Assembly (NCBI GenBank): GCA_026122225.1
Contig: JANEZZ010001897.1
Location: forward strand, 868,001-932,000
Direction: 5' to 3'
Length of the DNA stretch: 64,000 nt
Source of the DNA: Heloderma charlesbogerti
Taxonomy: Eukaryota; Chordata; Lepidosauria; Squamata; Helodermatidae
Below, piece by piece: positions 48,320 to 59,239 of the stretch. Position numbers and translations under genes: made by a program. The stretch's first letter is position 1; each line of letters begins with the position of its first letter. The notes under the pieces were generated by a model. That model saw only the letters and a program-made list of their open reading frames with translations, was not told where the DNA came from and did no database searches.

Positions 48320-51295
48320 CCAGGTTTTTTCATACAAAGGGCAGATATGGTGGTAACTGAGTTGCCATCTTTTGAAATAAAACATGTTGAGAATCTAGGA
48401 AGAGCCTGGTGGTGGGTCCAAAGACAAAGTTTTTTGTTCCCTAAAGGGACACCAATTTGTCATGTGCTTCCAAATTCCCCTTGCTAATACCATGGTATCA
48501 GACCATCAGAGATAGACTTAACGCTATCCAGACTACAACTGTATAATAAACACAAAGCCAAGGAGACCAGATAAGTCCAGACACACACAGTACATTAAGT
48601 CACCTGCAAAAACACACACATGCAGCATATTTTTCAGGCATTGAGCATTATTTTGAAGACATTCTAGACAACATTTGCCCTGCTTTACAGTTACAGAAGA
48701 CTTGAGTCCAAGAGATAACTTGTCCAAGCCAGCCAGTGAATTATGGCAGAAGTTACAGCTCAGCACATGGAGGACAATTTGAGAAATTGTCCTGGGCACC
48801 ACCACAAAATGGCTTTCATTGGAGGTGTGGCAAATGACAAGTAACTTGCCCCAAAGGCTGAATATAAGGCAGAGGTAGGGTCTGATCTCCAATATACTAA
48901 ACAACTCCTTTGAACTCACAGTTTCCAGCACCAACAGAAACCTATTTCACAGCAATCCTAGCTGCCAGTAATAAAATGTGTTTTGTTTTGTTTTTAAGTG
49001 AGAGGGGTAGAGCATAAAAAAAAATGTTGGTATGCATTGATGCCTGCAGGCACAACAGACTACCCAGCAGCACCTGTGAATCCTGCTGTTCCTGGGATTG
49101 CCATTTTTTGTTCTGATAGGAGTCTTGTACTATTACAAACTGTGTGACAGTTATGTGACAGGAAAAGCCATATGTAGCATGGGGATACAACAAGGAAAGT
49201 TGCACTGTTACTCTTATGTGTCAAGCAGTTTCTGAAGACACAGGAGCCCTCTAGGACAAGGCAGCTGACAATTCTATTCATCTAGCTTGCTTTCAGAACT
49301 CACCCCATCACTCCTGCTGTTTAATAAAGCTTTAACTGATTAAACTATTTTCTATGTGTAAATGAAAGTTAACAGATGGGGATCTTCCCCTTCCATAGTT
49401 GTTACCAGTGGCCTACAAATATTGATTTGGCTTATAGCCAGATGTTATTTGTGGTTGCCATCAATTCCCCTACTCCTGTGTCCTCTGGCTTGCACAAAGG
49501 ACTTGGGAGAAAAGCAGGATCTTCTCTTACTTTTGCAGGATATGAAGAGTAAGAAATAGGGGACGTTTCTTGCAATTTGGAGAGCAATCCTACTGAAACG
49601 CAGTGGAAATGACAGCTGTGAGATAGAAACCTGTGTGGTGCCCAGTGTCCTGCTTGCCAGAAGGCTGGGGTTTCTTGCCCCTGGTGAGTGAACTGCAAGT
49701 GAATTTGTATATGCCTACTTGTTACCCACCTCAGCTGTCATCAGAATGGGACACTCCCTGGGTGGGTGGTCTAAGAGGTTCTCTACCCTACCTCCCCTGC
49801 ATCTTATCCACACTCTAGATACTTGAGCTACCACAAAGGTAAGCGAGCAGACTCCTACCAGCTCATAATCACCTGTTTACTGCTGTAATGATGCATGAAG
49901 TGGAGGAAGGGGATAAGATGGATAAAAGGTCTGCTGGGACAGTAAGCGGCAGGCACAGGCAATCAGTCAAATGAACATGGGAAGGTATGGCTGTATAGGA
50001 TTAACGAGATTAGGCAATATGGCAGGCATTTTGAGGCATATGAGTGCCACACAAGGTATAAACAGGTCAATGCATTATTTCCTCTAATTGGCTCGGGCTA
50101 ATAAAATTTCTTCAAAGCCATCAAAATTTAAACACATTTTTTCTGAGCTATCTGGAAAATGCTATGTTCTCTTTAAAAAAAAAAAGAAAAAAAGAGGAAA
50201 TTCTTAAAACCATTAGTTTTAAGTACTACCCACATTTTAATGAGCCTCCAGAGACAGAATCAGTGTATACATCTGATATAACCCATAGTGCTGCCAAAAT
50301 CCCTAACATTTTATATTCCACACTTGTGACACCCCATTTCCAACACAGAGAATGTTTAGTATCGCCTTTAACATGCCACAATTTCATAATTCATTTATTT
50401 GGCTTTTTAAAGCTTATATCCTACTTTGTACTGAAGGCTTAAGGCAGGTAACAACAGAAACAGCAATAAAGAACATAAAACACTGCAAGTTTGTTACACA
50501 GAATAAAGATGAGAGTGGCGTTCTCAAGAAATATAGTGATTCACTTCCAGGTGAATGGAACAGCTATGATTAGCTGTTTCAATTTAATTCCAGCTACAGC
50601 CAGTTTTGATTCAGTAACTAGTTCTGTACCATCCCCTCCAGATTTTTATATATTATTTATGAAAATTCAGACCAATGCGACTCTTGGGAGATATCACCAA
50701 GTTTTCACTAACTTGGTCAAATAAAAAAGGGTCTCTCCCAGGACATAACAGAGCCCATATTTCTCTATGATTTTACAAGCTACTTCACGTCACTATGTGA
50801 CTATAGTGATAATAGCCTTAAATCAAGAAATCTGTTGACTGAGATCAATATATCACCAGCCTTTTATTCACAATTTTGTCCCTGCAATCTGATTTTAATC
50901 CAGTTTCAATTTGCGTTCCGAGATTTACAAATAACTTGGACTAGATTTTGTCTCAGTGTAACTTCCTGATTGTAGGATTTATACACTGGCCATGGGAGAG
51001 GATATCGCTGCAGTCTATACTTTCATTTCAAACTCTAGTATGCAGCTCATACTTTCACAGCTTTAACATCTAAAGCTCTAAAACCTAAATTCTCTGACTG
51101 AATAAAAAAGGGTCCAATCAAAAGTGATTTTAATGCCATTTATGCTATCACCTTCTCAGTCAAACGCAAGTCACATGCAAACTAGAAGTCTGTAGCCAAG
51201 AGGTACGACCATTCTGTCACAAATCCTTTCTTAGGCAGAACACCCTTCTCCACATTTGCTGTGCTGATCACATAATCTTTCTATATATTTGGAAA
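48320..51295. other. STAG1 intron 2, mostly unassigned
   Basis: No exon or complete element was recognised. A MITE left end GAGAGCAATCCTACTGAAACG occurs at 49581. The minus frame 48533-48934 (133 codons) has no known domain. Confidence 0.4.
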
Positions 51296-51304
51296 ACTAC
51301 TCAC

Positions 51305-51441
51305 TGTAACACTGGTAACTCTGAAGTAATCATTTTGTAGCCCACTATGAACTGTTGATAGAATCAAATGAGTATCTTGTAGTGGTGACTTTATCAGCCA
51401 AGGTCGTGGTAACTATTTTCAAAACAATTTCCAAGTCCAAC
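51305..51441 (-). CDS. STAG1: STAG1 exon 2: 5' UTR and start codon (residues 1-10)
   Basis: The start ATG is at 51333-51331 and the frame reads MITSELPVL plus CA of Gln-10. The donor GTGAGT follows at 51304-51299. MITSELPVLQ is the exact N-terminus of vertebrate STAG1. The upstream 108 nt are 5' UTR back to a clear acceptor (TTTTGTTTTGTTTTATAG, minus, ending at 51442). The start has A at -3, a favourable context. Joining to 30573 restores CA|G GAT TCT = Q D S with no frame break. STAG1 encodes SA1, a nuclear cohesin regulatory subunit. The promoter and noncoding first exon are upstream, beyond 51441 on the plus coordinate, and were not found. Intron 1 therefore exceeds 12.5 kb in this genome. 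Confidence 0.95.
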
Positions 51442-51460
51442 CTATAAAACAAAACAAAAG
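51442..51460 (-). other. STAG1 intron 1 acceptor tract
   Basis: On the minus strand the tract is CTTTTGTTTTGTTTTATAG, a T-rich polypyrimidine stretch ending in AG directly before the 5' UTR of exon 2. This decides the 5' limit of the exon. Confidence 0.8.
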
Positions 51461-51880
51461 CTAGTTAAAATCACAATTTTGAAAATAAACTATAGATCCA
51501 ATACAGCAAAACCTATACGAAGTGGGGTGGGGGTGAGTCTCTCAATCAGGATCACTTCTGTTTTTCCAGCCTTAATCTATAGGATCTTTTCTGTTTTAAA
51601 TGTACAAAATCAACAGGAAGCATAGCATCCCAACCACATCCTCACATGGATAATACGTATTGTAGTTCATTTCACTAGCATAACGTAGACTGCACAGTAT
51701 CTGGAACTGTCCCTTTCTAAACACTCAGAGCACATCAAAGCCGCAAACATGATATAAATATGTTGTGGGTCAACACTGACTATCTGTTCTGTGAGGAAGA
51801 TATAGAAAGGCTCTTCAGTCATGCTAACTGTATTAAAAGTTATCTATCTTCATATAACATTTTACACTGAATGTATGTAT

Positions 51881-52168
51881 GGGCAGTATCCATCACTGTC
51901 TGTGCACTAGTGGGATCTACCGCCAGCACAACGGGAAGGTAGTAGATCCTATAGCAATTGGAAATGAGCAAAACAATTGTTTCCAGAATCCGGCAGCTCA
52001 GCGGAGCTTGCAGAAGGGAGCTCTGCCAACCTGTCCTGTACCAGAAATGAGGGTTTCCGCTCAGTTTTGGGACTACTGTCAGAAGTGCTATTTCCTATTG
52101 TGCAAGCAGTGGGTCCTGCAAGTGCAACAGAACCAGCAGAAGTACAGTGGCAGCGTTAGATACTGCCT
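51881..52168. mobile_element. palindromic MITE (GGCAGTATCC family), copy 4
   Basis: The best-preserved ends of the family: GGGCAGTATCCATCACTGTC on the left and GTGGCAGCGTTAGATACTGCC on the right, which pair at 15 or more of 20 positions. The inner TTGTTTCCAGAATCCGGCAG...GAGCTCTGCCAACCTGTCC...ACCAGAAATG matches the arms in copies 1-3. It lies 440 bp upstream of the STAG1 start-codon exon, in intron 1. Confidence 0.72.
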
Positions 52169-52174
52169 AATATG

Positions 52175-54995
52175 TATAGAGTGCAAATGTGTTATATCAA
52201 TAAAGATACAATGGTAAAGCATCTTACATTCTAACTCAAGGATACAATTTAGATTAAGTAGGATCATAACTAATCTTTACCTTTTGAGATCAAGAACAGC
52301 TCTAAAAAAGAGACGTAGGCTCCCACCAAAATCCTCAGAACCCCAGGTCTCAGTGGTACTGACTAGCTTTCAGTTATCATGATCACAGAATTGCTAAAAT
52401 TAGAAAAAATGAAGAATCCTAACATTCATTGTTTACAATTTTTATAATTACATCTAAGCTCATGATGTAATTATATGTAAAGTTCATATTTTTTCTTTAA
52501 TATAAAATGATCTGCAGTCTGGCACTCATATACAAGTTACATTTCATACAACTATTGTCTATTTTAAGTTTTTCTGGTGCAGGTGGTGAATCCCCTCTAA
52601 AAACAACTGGGTGAGCTGCTTCGATATCAAAGAAGGACCAAGGAAAGGGAGGCAGAGGAAACAGGAGCTTGGGAAAGGGTGTATGTGTTCTGATGAGGTA
52701 GTTAAGGCCTCAGGAAAGGAGGGGTAGGAAAGATATTGTTACACAAGTAGGAGGGGAACAAAAGAAGGCAAGAGGAAGGAATCTCAGAGAAGTGATAACT
52801 GGCTCCAATTTTTCATAAAGAGAAGACCAAACCTTAGGAGGGCCATACAGAATGAACAGAGTACCCCACACACACAGCTTCTACAGCTCTACCTCACAAC
52901 AGAAGAGTGAGAGGAGGAAATAAATGACAGTTGAGACTGGAATCTTGAGTGGAGCTAGTGGTTGTTAGGGGAAAGTCTGTTACAAGGAGGACGGGGGAGT
53001 TAGAGAGAAGTCCACAAAGGAAGGAGTGGAGTTAGGATCGAGAGACAGTGACAGGAATTAGGGGCCAGAGTTAGTTAAGTTAGTGAGTAGAATCAGAAAC
53101 AGGTTGTAAATGCGGAGAGAGGAGAGAAGCGAGTGAAAGCAGAGATGTGGGGTTAGATTTTTAGAATTATTATTATTATTATTAATCAGCTGTTGTTTGT
53201 TCTCAGCACTGATCTGTTAAATAAACATTTATACTTTTAGATATCTACGTTCAGGTCTGGGTGGATTTGAAAATTGGCATATCTCACCCCACGTGCTACG
53301 TATATAAAAAGTCCTACAGCTCTCTATAAGTCAATAGGTGGTGACAGATGGTATTTTGGGGAGTCATGGGAAAGGTCTGGACATAGTGACCTCTAGAGGC
53401 CATGGCCTTACAGGGAACCCCTAGTTACATCACACCCACTATTAGAGAGTGCAACACTAACAGAAAAAAGAAGCAGAAAAAGATGGAGGGCAGAAAATTC
53501 CATCTTATTCATAACAAGCTTTATGTAGTTCCGACACACCCACAAAGCAATGACAATCAGAATTATGTAACAAGACAAAGGAAAAAGAGATACCAAGAAT
53601 AAAAGGAAAGAGTACTATCAAGATAAAGTGTTATTAAATACCAGAAGCAAATCAGTTGACCAAGACAAAAAAAAAAAAATCAAAAGTGAAATAAGTAGAT
53701 CAGGGACAAAGCTGCAGGAACATCTACAAAGGGGAAACACACACCTGTCACTAAATAATGTGCAGGGAACAATCATGATTAGTCTGGTTGTAGCACTTTG
53801 TCATCCCGGCCCTAGAATGGAATGGTGCAGTCAACTGAATGGTCTGTACAGGTGGCAGCTTACAACTGCATTCATACTGAGGTCAATTATGTGTGTCTTT
53901 TCCTTATGTGATCTGACATGATGCATTGTACAGATCCTTTGACTAGACTCTGGAGTCTTCTAGATTGGGATGTTTTTTGTAATTTGCGTAATTCTCTGTT
54001 CTTTGTTAGCATTCTAATAAATTAATGTTTTTAATACTTGTCTGTTATTAAACAATATATGACTGACCAATTAATCAAGTTCTCTCCTACTGGCAATAGC
54101 CAACTTTATCCCGTTTAAAATCTCACTTATAGCTGAACAGAAGTGGGGATAGCATTCCATATGTGGACTTGCCAGTTCTTTGTGCAAGAGTATCAAACCT
54201 TCTCTATCCTCACTAGAAATGTCTTGCTCTTTGAAATGAATGCAAATTACTTCGCTACTAATACTTCCAGTACCAAGGTAATTAATTATTAAACAGGCTC
54301 TCTACAATGCCTTGCAGGCACAATTCAAGACCTATGGGCATTGATTGCAGGGAGAGAGCCCCAAGGTTTGCAGAAGTACAAAACGCTTCTAAAAAACCCT
54401 GGGGGCAGGGGGAGAACAGCCAAATGAAGAGTGAGCATGCTCAGTGGCTACAGAACGGTGACTGCAGGGCGGGGGGCGGTGGAACACAAGGGAGAGGAAG
54501 AATGGAATGGAATGGATTGACTGCAATCCTGAAAAGGGAGCATTCAACAATGCAACAATTTGTTGCAAGTCGCACTTGCATGTATTACCCTCTGATTTGA
54601 GTATCTGCCATACAGCAAAACTTTGTTTCCATCCCTTTCACCCACCTTGCAACAATGCTCATTTTTCAACGTTAAGAAGATCCTGTGCAGTACTCTACCA
54701 AACACTATATAAAATCCAAGGGAGTACATCAGCCCTGCAGTTTCTCACTCACCTGGGACAAGTAGTTTGTCTCTCAGGTATACACCTACCGTTCAAATTG
54801 CCCAATGACATAGATATATTCCTGAGATACGTATAGAAATAAGATGTCATCTTCCTGAACTGAATATCTGGAGTGGAAAGAATCTGTGCTAAGATCTTTA
54901 GCCTACATACAAGATCAACGCAGTATGCACTAAAGGCTTTGGATTCTCACATTCATTTCAGGGGTTTATGATCAGATGATAAAAACTGATTTAAA
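52175..54995. other. STAG1 intron 1, no feature seen
   Basis: A (TTA)n run lies at about 53166-53184. The purine-rich tract 52620-53120 has many GGAGG/AGAGA words, but no coding or repeat assignment is possible. Confidence 0.45.
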
Positions 54996-55015
54996 AGGTT
55001 TCTTACACGTTTTTT

Positions 55016-55147
55016 GTGGCACCTTAAATACTAACAAATTTATTTATTCTGGCATCAGGTTTTGTGAACACTGCATCTGATGAAGTGGACAGTGTCTACA
55101 AAAACGTATGCCAGAATAAATAAATTTGTTAGTCTTTAAGGTGCCAC
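55016..55147. repeat. near-perfect hairpin repeat, 40-bp arms
   Basis: Left arm 55016-55055 (starts GTGGCACCTTAAATACTAAC) and right arm 55108-55147 (ends GTTAGTCTTTAAGGTGCCAC) are complementary at 39 of 40 positions, with a 52-nt loop containing GCATCTGATGAAGTGGACAG. The loop and right arm belong to a dispersed reptile repeat (also at 48116-48245). The left arm looks like an inverted duplicate of the right. It could form a stable hairpin in the intron 1 RNA. Confidence 0.8.
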
Positions 55148-55290
55148 AATATTCTTCACTGTTTTTGCTGCAACAGACTTAACACAACTACTCCTCTGGA
55201 AAGAGTTTCCAATAATTTATCTAATTATAATCTACCTATTTGCTCAATAATAATTTACCTTAAAAAAGATTAACAGAAACACAATTTATG

Positions 55291-55631
55291 TCATGCCTGA
55301 AGGCAGAAGTTCCTGGAAGCAAATTACCCTACCCCCTCCTTCCCCCAGCAGCCTCCAGAGTCCCCCCAAAATGCTACACAGAATTGGAGATCCCTCCTGA
55401 ATGGGGTGGGTTGTGGCACATGGGAAAGGGGGGACCACCAAAAATCAGGAAGAAGGTGCTTGTACCTGATTCTTGGAGATTCCCCCTTTCCTCCTCAGTC
55501 TCCAGCTCATCCCTTCAGAAGCTCCCCTCCCAACCTTCCATGTAGCATTGGGGGGGGGCGCTCTGGGGACTGCTTGGGGAAGGGAGGGACAGGAAAGTTA
55601 GCTTCCAGGAATTCCCTTCTGCCAGCATGAC
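55291..55631. mobile_element. foldback MITE with about 100-bp inverted arms
   Basis: The left arm from 55291 (GTCATGCCTGAAGGCAGAAG, then TTCCTGGAAGC...CCCCAGCAGCCTCCAGAG...AATGCTACA) is mirrored by the right arm to 55631 (TGTAGCATT...CTCTGGGGACTGCTTGGGG...GCTTCCAGGAATTCC, then CTTCTGCCAGCATGAC). Arms extend for roughly 100 bp with scattered mismatches and indels, around a 140-bp centre. No coding frame is present. It is a non-autonomous DNA transposon of unknown superfamily. Confidence 0.7.
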
Positions 55632-55859
55632 GTTGGATGTCTTCCTAAGTTTAAAATACAAGTTTCCCTCTATTATTGCTGAAAGAAACCGAAGATAAAT
55701 AATAGTACTTAAAAATAAAATTGCATATATAAAATGGCAATAATTCTATTAATTTTTCTACAGGAAGTCCTAGCCTAGAGACCAATCTGCTCAAATGGTT
55801 CTACTTGTTCTTTCCTTCCTGTCAAGATCATAAGAGCAACAAAAATAACACTAATAGGG

Positions 55860-56576
55860 TTAAAAGTGGCTGCTACGGCTCAGAGTGCCTTTTACCAGCT
55901 TCGGCTGGTTCACCAGCTACGGCCTCTCCTGGACAAGATTAGCTTGGCCACAGTGGTACAGGCATTAGTAACCTCAAGACTGGATTACTGCAACGCGCTC
56001 TATGTGGGGCTACCCTTGAGGCTGGTCTGGAAGCTGGAGATAGTGCAGAATGCAGTAGCTTGGCTGTTGTCAGGAACTGCCACTTTTCAACATGTAACTC
56101 CTTTACTGAGGGAACTGCACTGGCTGCCTATTCGCTACCAGGCCAGGTTTAAGGTATTAGTACTAGTATACAAAGCCCTAAACAACTTGGGACCAAGATA
56201 CCTGAGAGAGCTCCTTCTTCTTTACCAACCTGCCCGTCGCTGAGGTCATCGAAGGGCATGTTCCTGGTGGTTCCACATGGACCTATGGCCCAGCTGGAGT
56301 CCACCAGGAAGAGAGCCTTCAGCATGGTGGCCCCTTCCTGTGGAATTCCCTGCCTTTGGAGGTCAGGCAGGTGTCCACGTTGTATTGCTTTCGGCGCCTC
56401 CTGAAGACATTGTTATTTCGAGAGGCCTTCCCTGAGTGAACAGCTGCAGTTTATTAAGTTCAGAATCTGTCCTTTTAAAATGTTTGAGTTCTTTTAATTA
56501 TGGGGCTTTATTCTTTTATCTTGTTGTTCACCGCTCCAAAATTTTTGATGTGGAGTGGTAAATAAATATTGTAAAA
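55860..56576 (+). mobile_element. L2 LINE 3' end (RT C-terminus and UTR)
   Basis: The plus frame 55866-56243 reads SAFYQLRLVHQLRPLLDK, LVTSRLDYCNALYVGLPL, QNAVAWLLSGT and LRELHWLPIRYQARFKVLVL, the C-terminal RT region of L2. It then continues, with a stop, through 'VAPSCGIPCLWRSG' (normally LWNSLP) and a UTR ending TGGAGTGGTAAATAAATATTG. It is 5'-truncated. A (TAGA)n run follows, as is usual for L2 tails in squamates. Confidence 0.88.
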
Positions 56577-56604
56577 ATAGATAGATAGATAGATAGATAG
56601 ATAG
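56577..56604. repeat. (ATAG)n microsatellite
   Basis: About seven tandem ATAG units directly after the L2 tail, so probably grown from the L2 3' terminal repeat. Confidence 0.9.
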
Positions 56605-56917
56605 GATTGAAAGCAGGGAAGCTTATATAAGTATCAGCCCCCCTGCCCCCCAAAGTGCCAATATGATGGTTCTAGCTGTCGCCAATCTTGAGTCCATCTT
56701 CCTTGTGACAGTTCCTAATAGTCTAAATGCTGAATAAAGGAAGAGGCTAGCACGATAGCAATCCTTGGTCCTTGTCAAGTGACACAGGCACAATCAAATC
56801 AAAACAAACTTGTTTCTATGTTATTTCTCATTTTTATCATTATATTTAGTCTGATTCCTTCGTATGCTGACATTTTGTATCTTTCTTGTTTTTGAGTTTT
56901 AGTTTGATGTATATGAT

Positions 56918-57170
56918 GAGCCAGTGTGGTGTAGTGGCAAGAGTGTTGGACTAGGAGCTGGGAGATCCGGGTTCTAGTCCCCACTTGGCCATGGAAGCTC
57001 ACTGGGTGACTTTGGGCCAGTCACACACTCTCAGCCCAACCCACCTCACAGGGTTGTTGTTGTGAGGATAAAATCGAGAGGAAGAGGATAATGTAAGCCG
57101 CCTTGGGTTCCTTGCAAGAGGAAAAAAGGCGGGGTATAAATGCAATAAATAAATAAAATAAAATAAATAT
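56918..57170 (+). mobile_element. tRNA-derived SINE (second family), full length
   Basis: The head is GAGCCAGTGTGGTGTAGTGGC (A box) and GATCCGGGTTCTAGTCCCC (B box). The body is CTCACTGGGTGACTTTGGG, CACAGGGTTGTTGTTGTGAGG, GATAATGTAAGCCGCCTTGGG, and the tail is AAGGCGGGGTATAAATGC(AATAAATA)n. This is an RNA polymerase III-type SINE with a LINE-like tail. An antisense copy is at 45385-45625. No target duplication is evident. Confidence 0.88.
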
Positions 57171-57184
57171 GCAAAAGTCTGGTT

Positions 57185-58015
57185 GGCTACTGAGCAATAA
57201 ACTGAACTGAAAACTAAACTGAACTGTTCCTAAATTAGTCGGGCAATTTTAGTGAAGGTATTTTATTTCCCTTCCCCCATACTAAATCTACATTGTAACA
57301 AGATCTACCAAAAAAAGAGCTACATATGCCAATCATTTAGCAAGCTGATACAGAGACAGGAATTTCCAAGCTCTTCAAAATGGCTTGGCTGTTATCCTAT
57401 TATGTGACCTTAACACATAATTTCACTTTTCCTAAAATAAGAGTAGTTCCATACATCATACCAATCTGAACATAACAATATATAATGATCAAAATATACA
57501 CAAATGGGGAAAAAATGTGAAAGCCATGTCCAGAAAGTTAAGATTTTACTTTTGAGGCAAATACATAGCTTTTGAAAATGTTGACAGTCACCCTGGAACT
57601 CGACTCCCCATTGCTAAGTATCCCCTCCCATTGGGCCCAGGACTGTACATAATTTATATTTGCTTCTTTAAGATGTTACAGTACTGCAGAAAAACCATTG
57701 AGGAAATTATTTCACCACAACACTTGCTTTATGCTCCTTGACCTGGAGCTCTAGGAAAGGAAATCCAATTCATATCATGAATCCGTTCAAAAACTGCATC
57801 CTAGTGTTATCTGAAGAAACTGCAAATGCCAAAGCTACCTTTAATATCTAGAATCTATAGATTACAAAACAAAAAGGTGCTATAGCTCCAGAACACCAGA
57901 TGCCCTATATATCAAGGGCCCAATGTGTATAGTTCTGCAATCAGTGGCCTAGATTCGGTAGAGAAAGCATGCAATAATATAACATGTTTATGATGCCTCC
58001 TATGTACCATATGAG
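57185..58015. other. STAG1 intron 1, no feature seen
   Basis: AT-rich. No recognisable element or domain. Confidence 0.45.
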
Positions 58016-58023
58016 AGTACTTA

Positions 58024-58496
58024 CAGAGCAACCCTAACCCCCGGGAGAGCCATCCAAGGGTGGGATGGAGATGAACTCTGCCAACAGTGTGAATGCATTC
58101 CCCAATTAGGTCCCAATTAGTGGGCATAAATTTACTGCCAGCTGCGTTCCCACTGGTAATAGACAGTGGTAGGCCCCAAAACAGGATGTTCCAGGGGCTG
58201 AGAAGACTGAAGTGGGCCTTGGAGCCACTGGATCCAAAGCCCCTTTGTCCAGTGAAGAGACCCCAGGATCAGAGGCCTGCCCTTTATGCCAGCCTGCAGG
58301 TGGTGTAACTTATCCCCCCCCCAACCAATTGGGGGCAGGGGAGAATAGAAAAAACAAAACTTCATGGCACAAGTAAAAGTATGTCCACCCTTGCACACCT
58401 CCCCCCTGGACGGGACATGCCAGCAGGGTTTTTAAGAGTGGCAGGAAATCTGCCACTTTGTGTGCACATGCCCCAACCTCACTTAGGATTGCATTC
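58024..58496. repeat. MITE, AGCAATCC-type ends
   Basis: The left end CAGAGCAACCCTAACCCC and the right end CTTAGGATTGCATTC are imperfect inverted copies. The interior is GC-rich relative to the intron. Same end type as 7686-8095 and 27143. Confidence 0.5.
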
Positions 58497-58504
58497 TTAG
58501 ACCT

Positions 58505-59235
58505 CTAAGGGAAAAAAGAATAGCATCTATTCAATGTACAACCTGAACAAATTAAGGCAAAAGAACATTAAAGGAAAGGGAATTAAATCACCAACAAAAT
58601 CAAATGGCTAGGGATGTATATAATGTATATTGTCTGTCCTTTCCAATTCCGTTAGGGTTTTTTTGGGGGGGGGGGGGCTTGGAAAAGTTTAATTTTGTAT
58701 TTAAGCTAAAGAATTCTGCTAATATACAACATTCAATCAATTTACTATCGCTGTTGAAATTATAGTAATTTGCATTACAATGTGAGTTCCAAGAGGTTTC
58801 AGCTATCTCTTTCCTAGCTCCTTTCTTTCTCCTTTCTTCATCAGGCATATTAGTGTGCATTAACAGCCAGATCATATATACACAACATTGCCTGTGACCT
58901 ACTAGGAAGTTGCTATAGCAACCACTGCTTTCTGCAATACATGTTATGCATTTTAAGTACCATCAGTGAGTATAACATGCCTGTCATTAGCAAGCATAGC
59001 TCATAATAGCGCAAAATGAATGAAAGATACATGAAGAGGAAGTGTACTTTGCATGTGGAGATCTTCTTGTCGAGTTTGATATTTCTGACATAAATTCTAG
59101 TATTAGCTTAAAACCTAAGGATAAAGATAAAACAAATTGAGAGGATCCAAAACCAGTTTATACAGAATTGTGATACAATACACACAAACAGCAGTGAATC
59201 CAGAAATGAATGAAACAATTGGGACTACTGACTGC
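58505..59235. other. STAG1 intron 1, no feature seen
   Basis: AT-rich, with a 13-base G-run near 58664-58677. No family was recognised. Confidence 0.45.
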
Positions 59236-59239
59236 AGGT

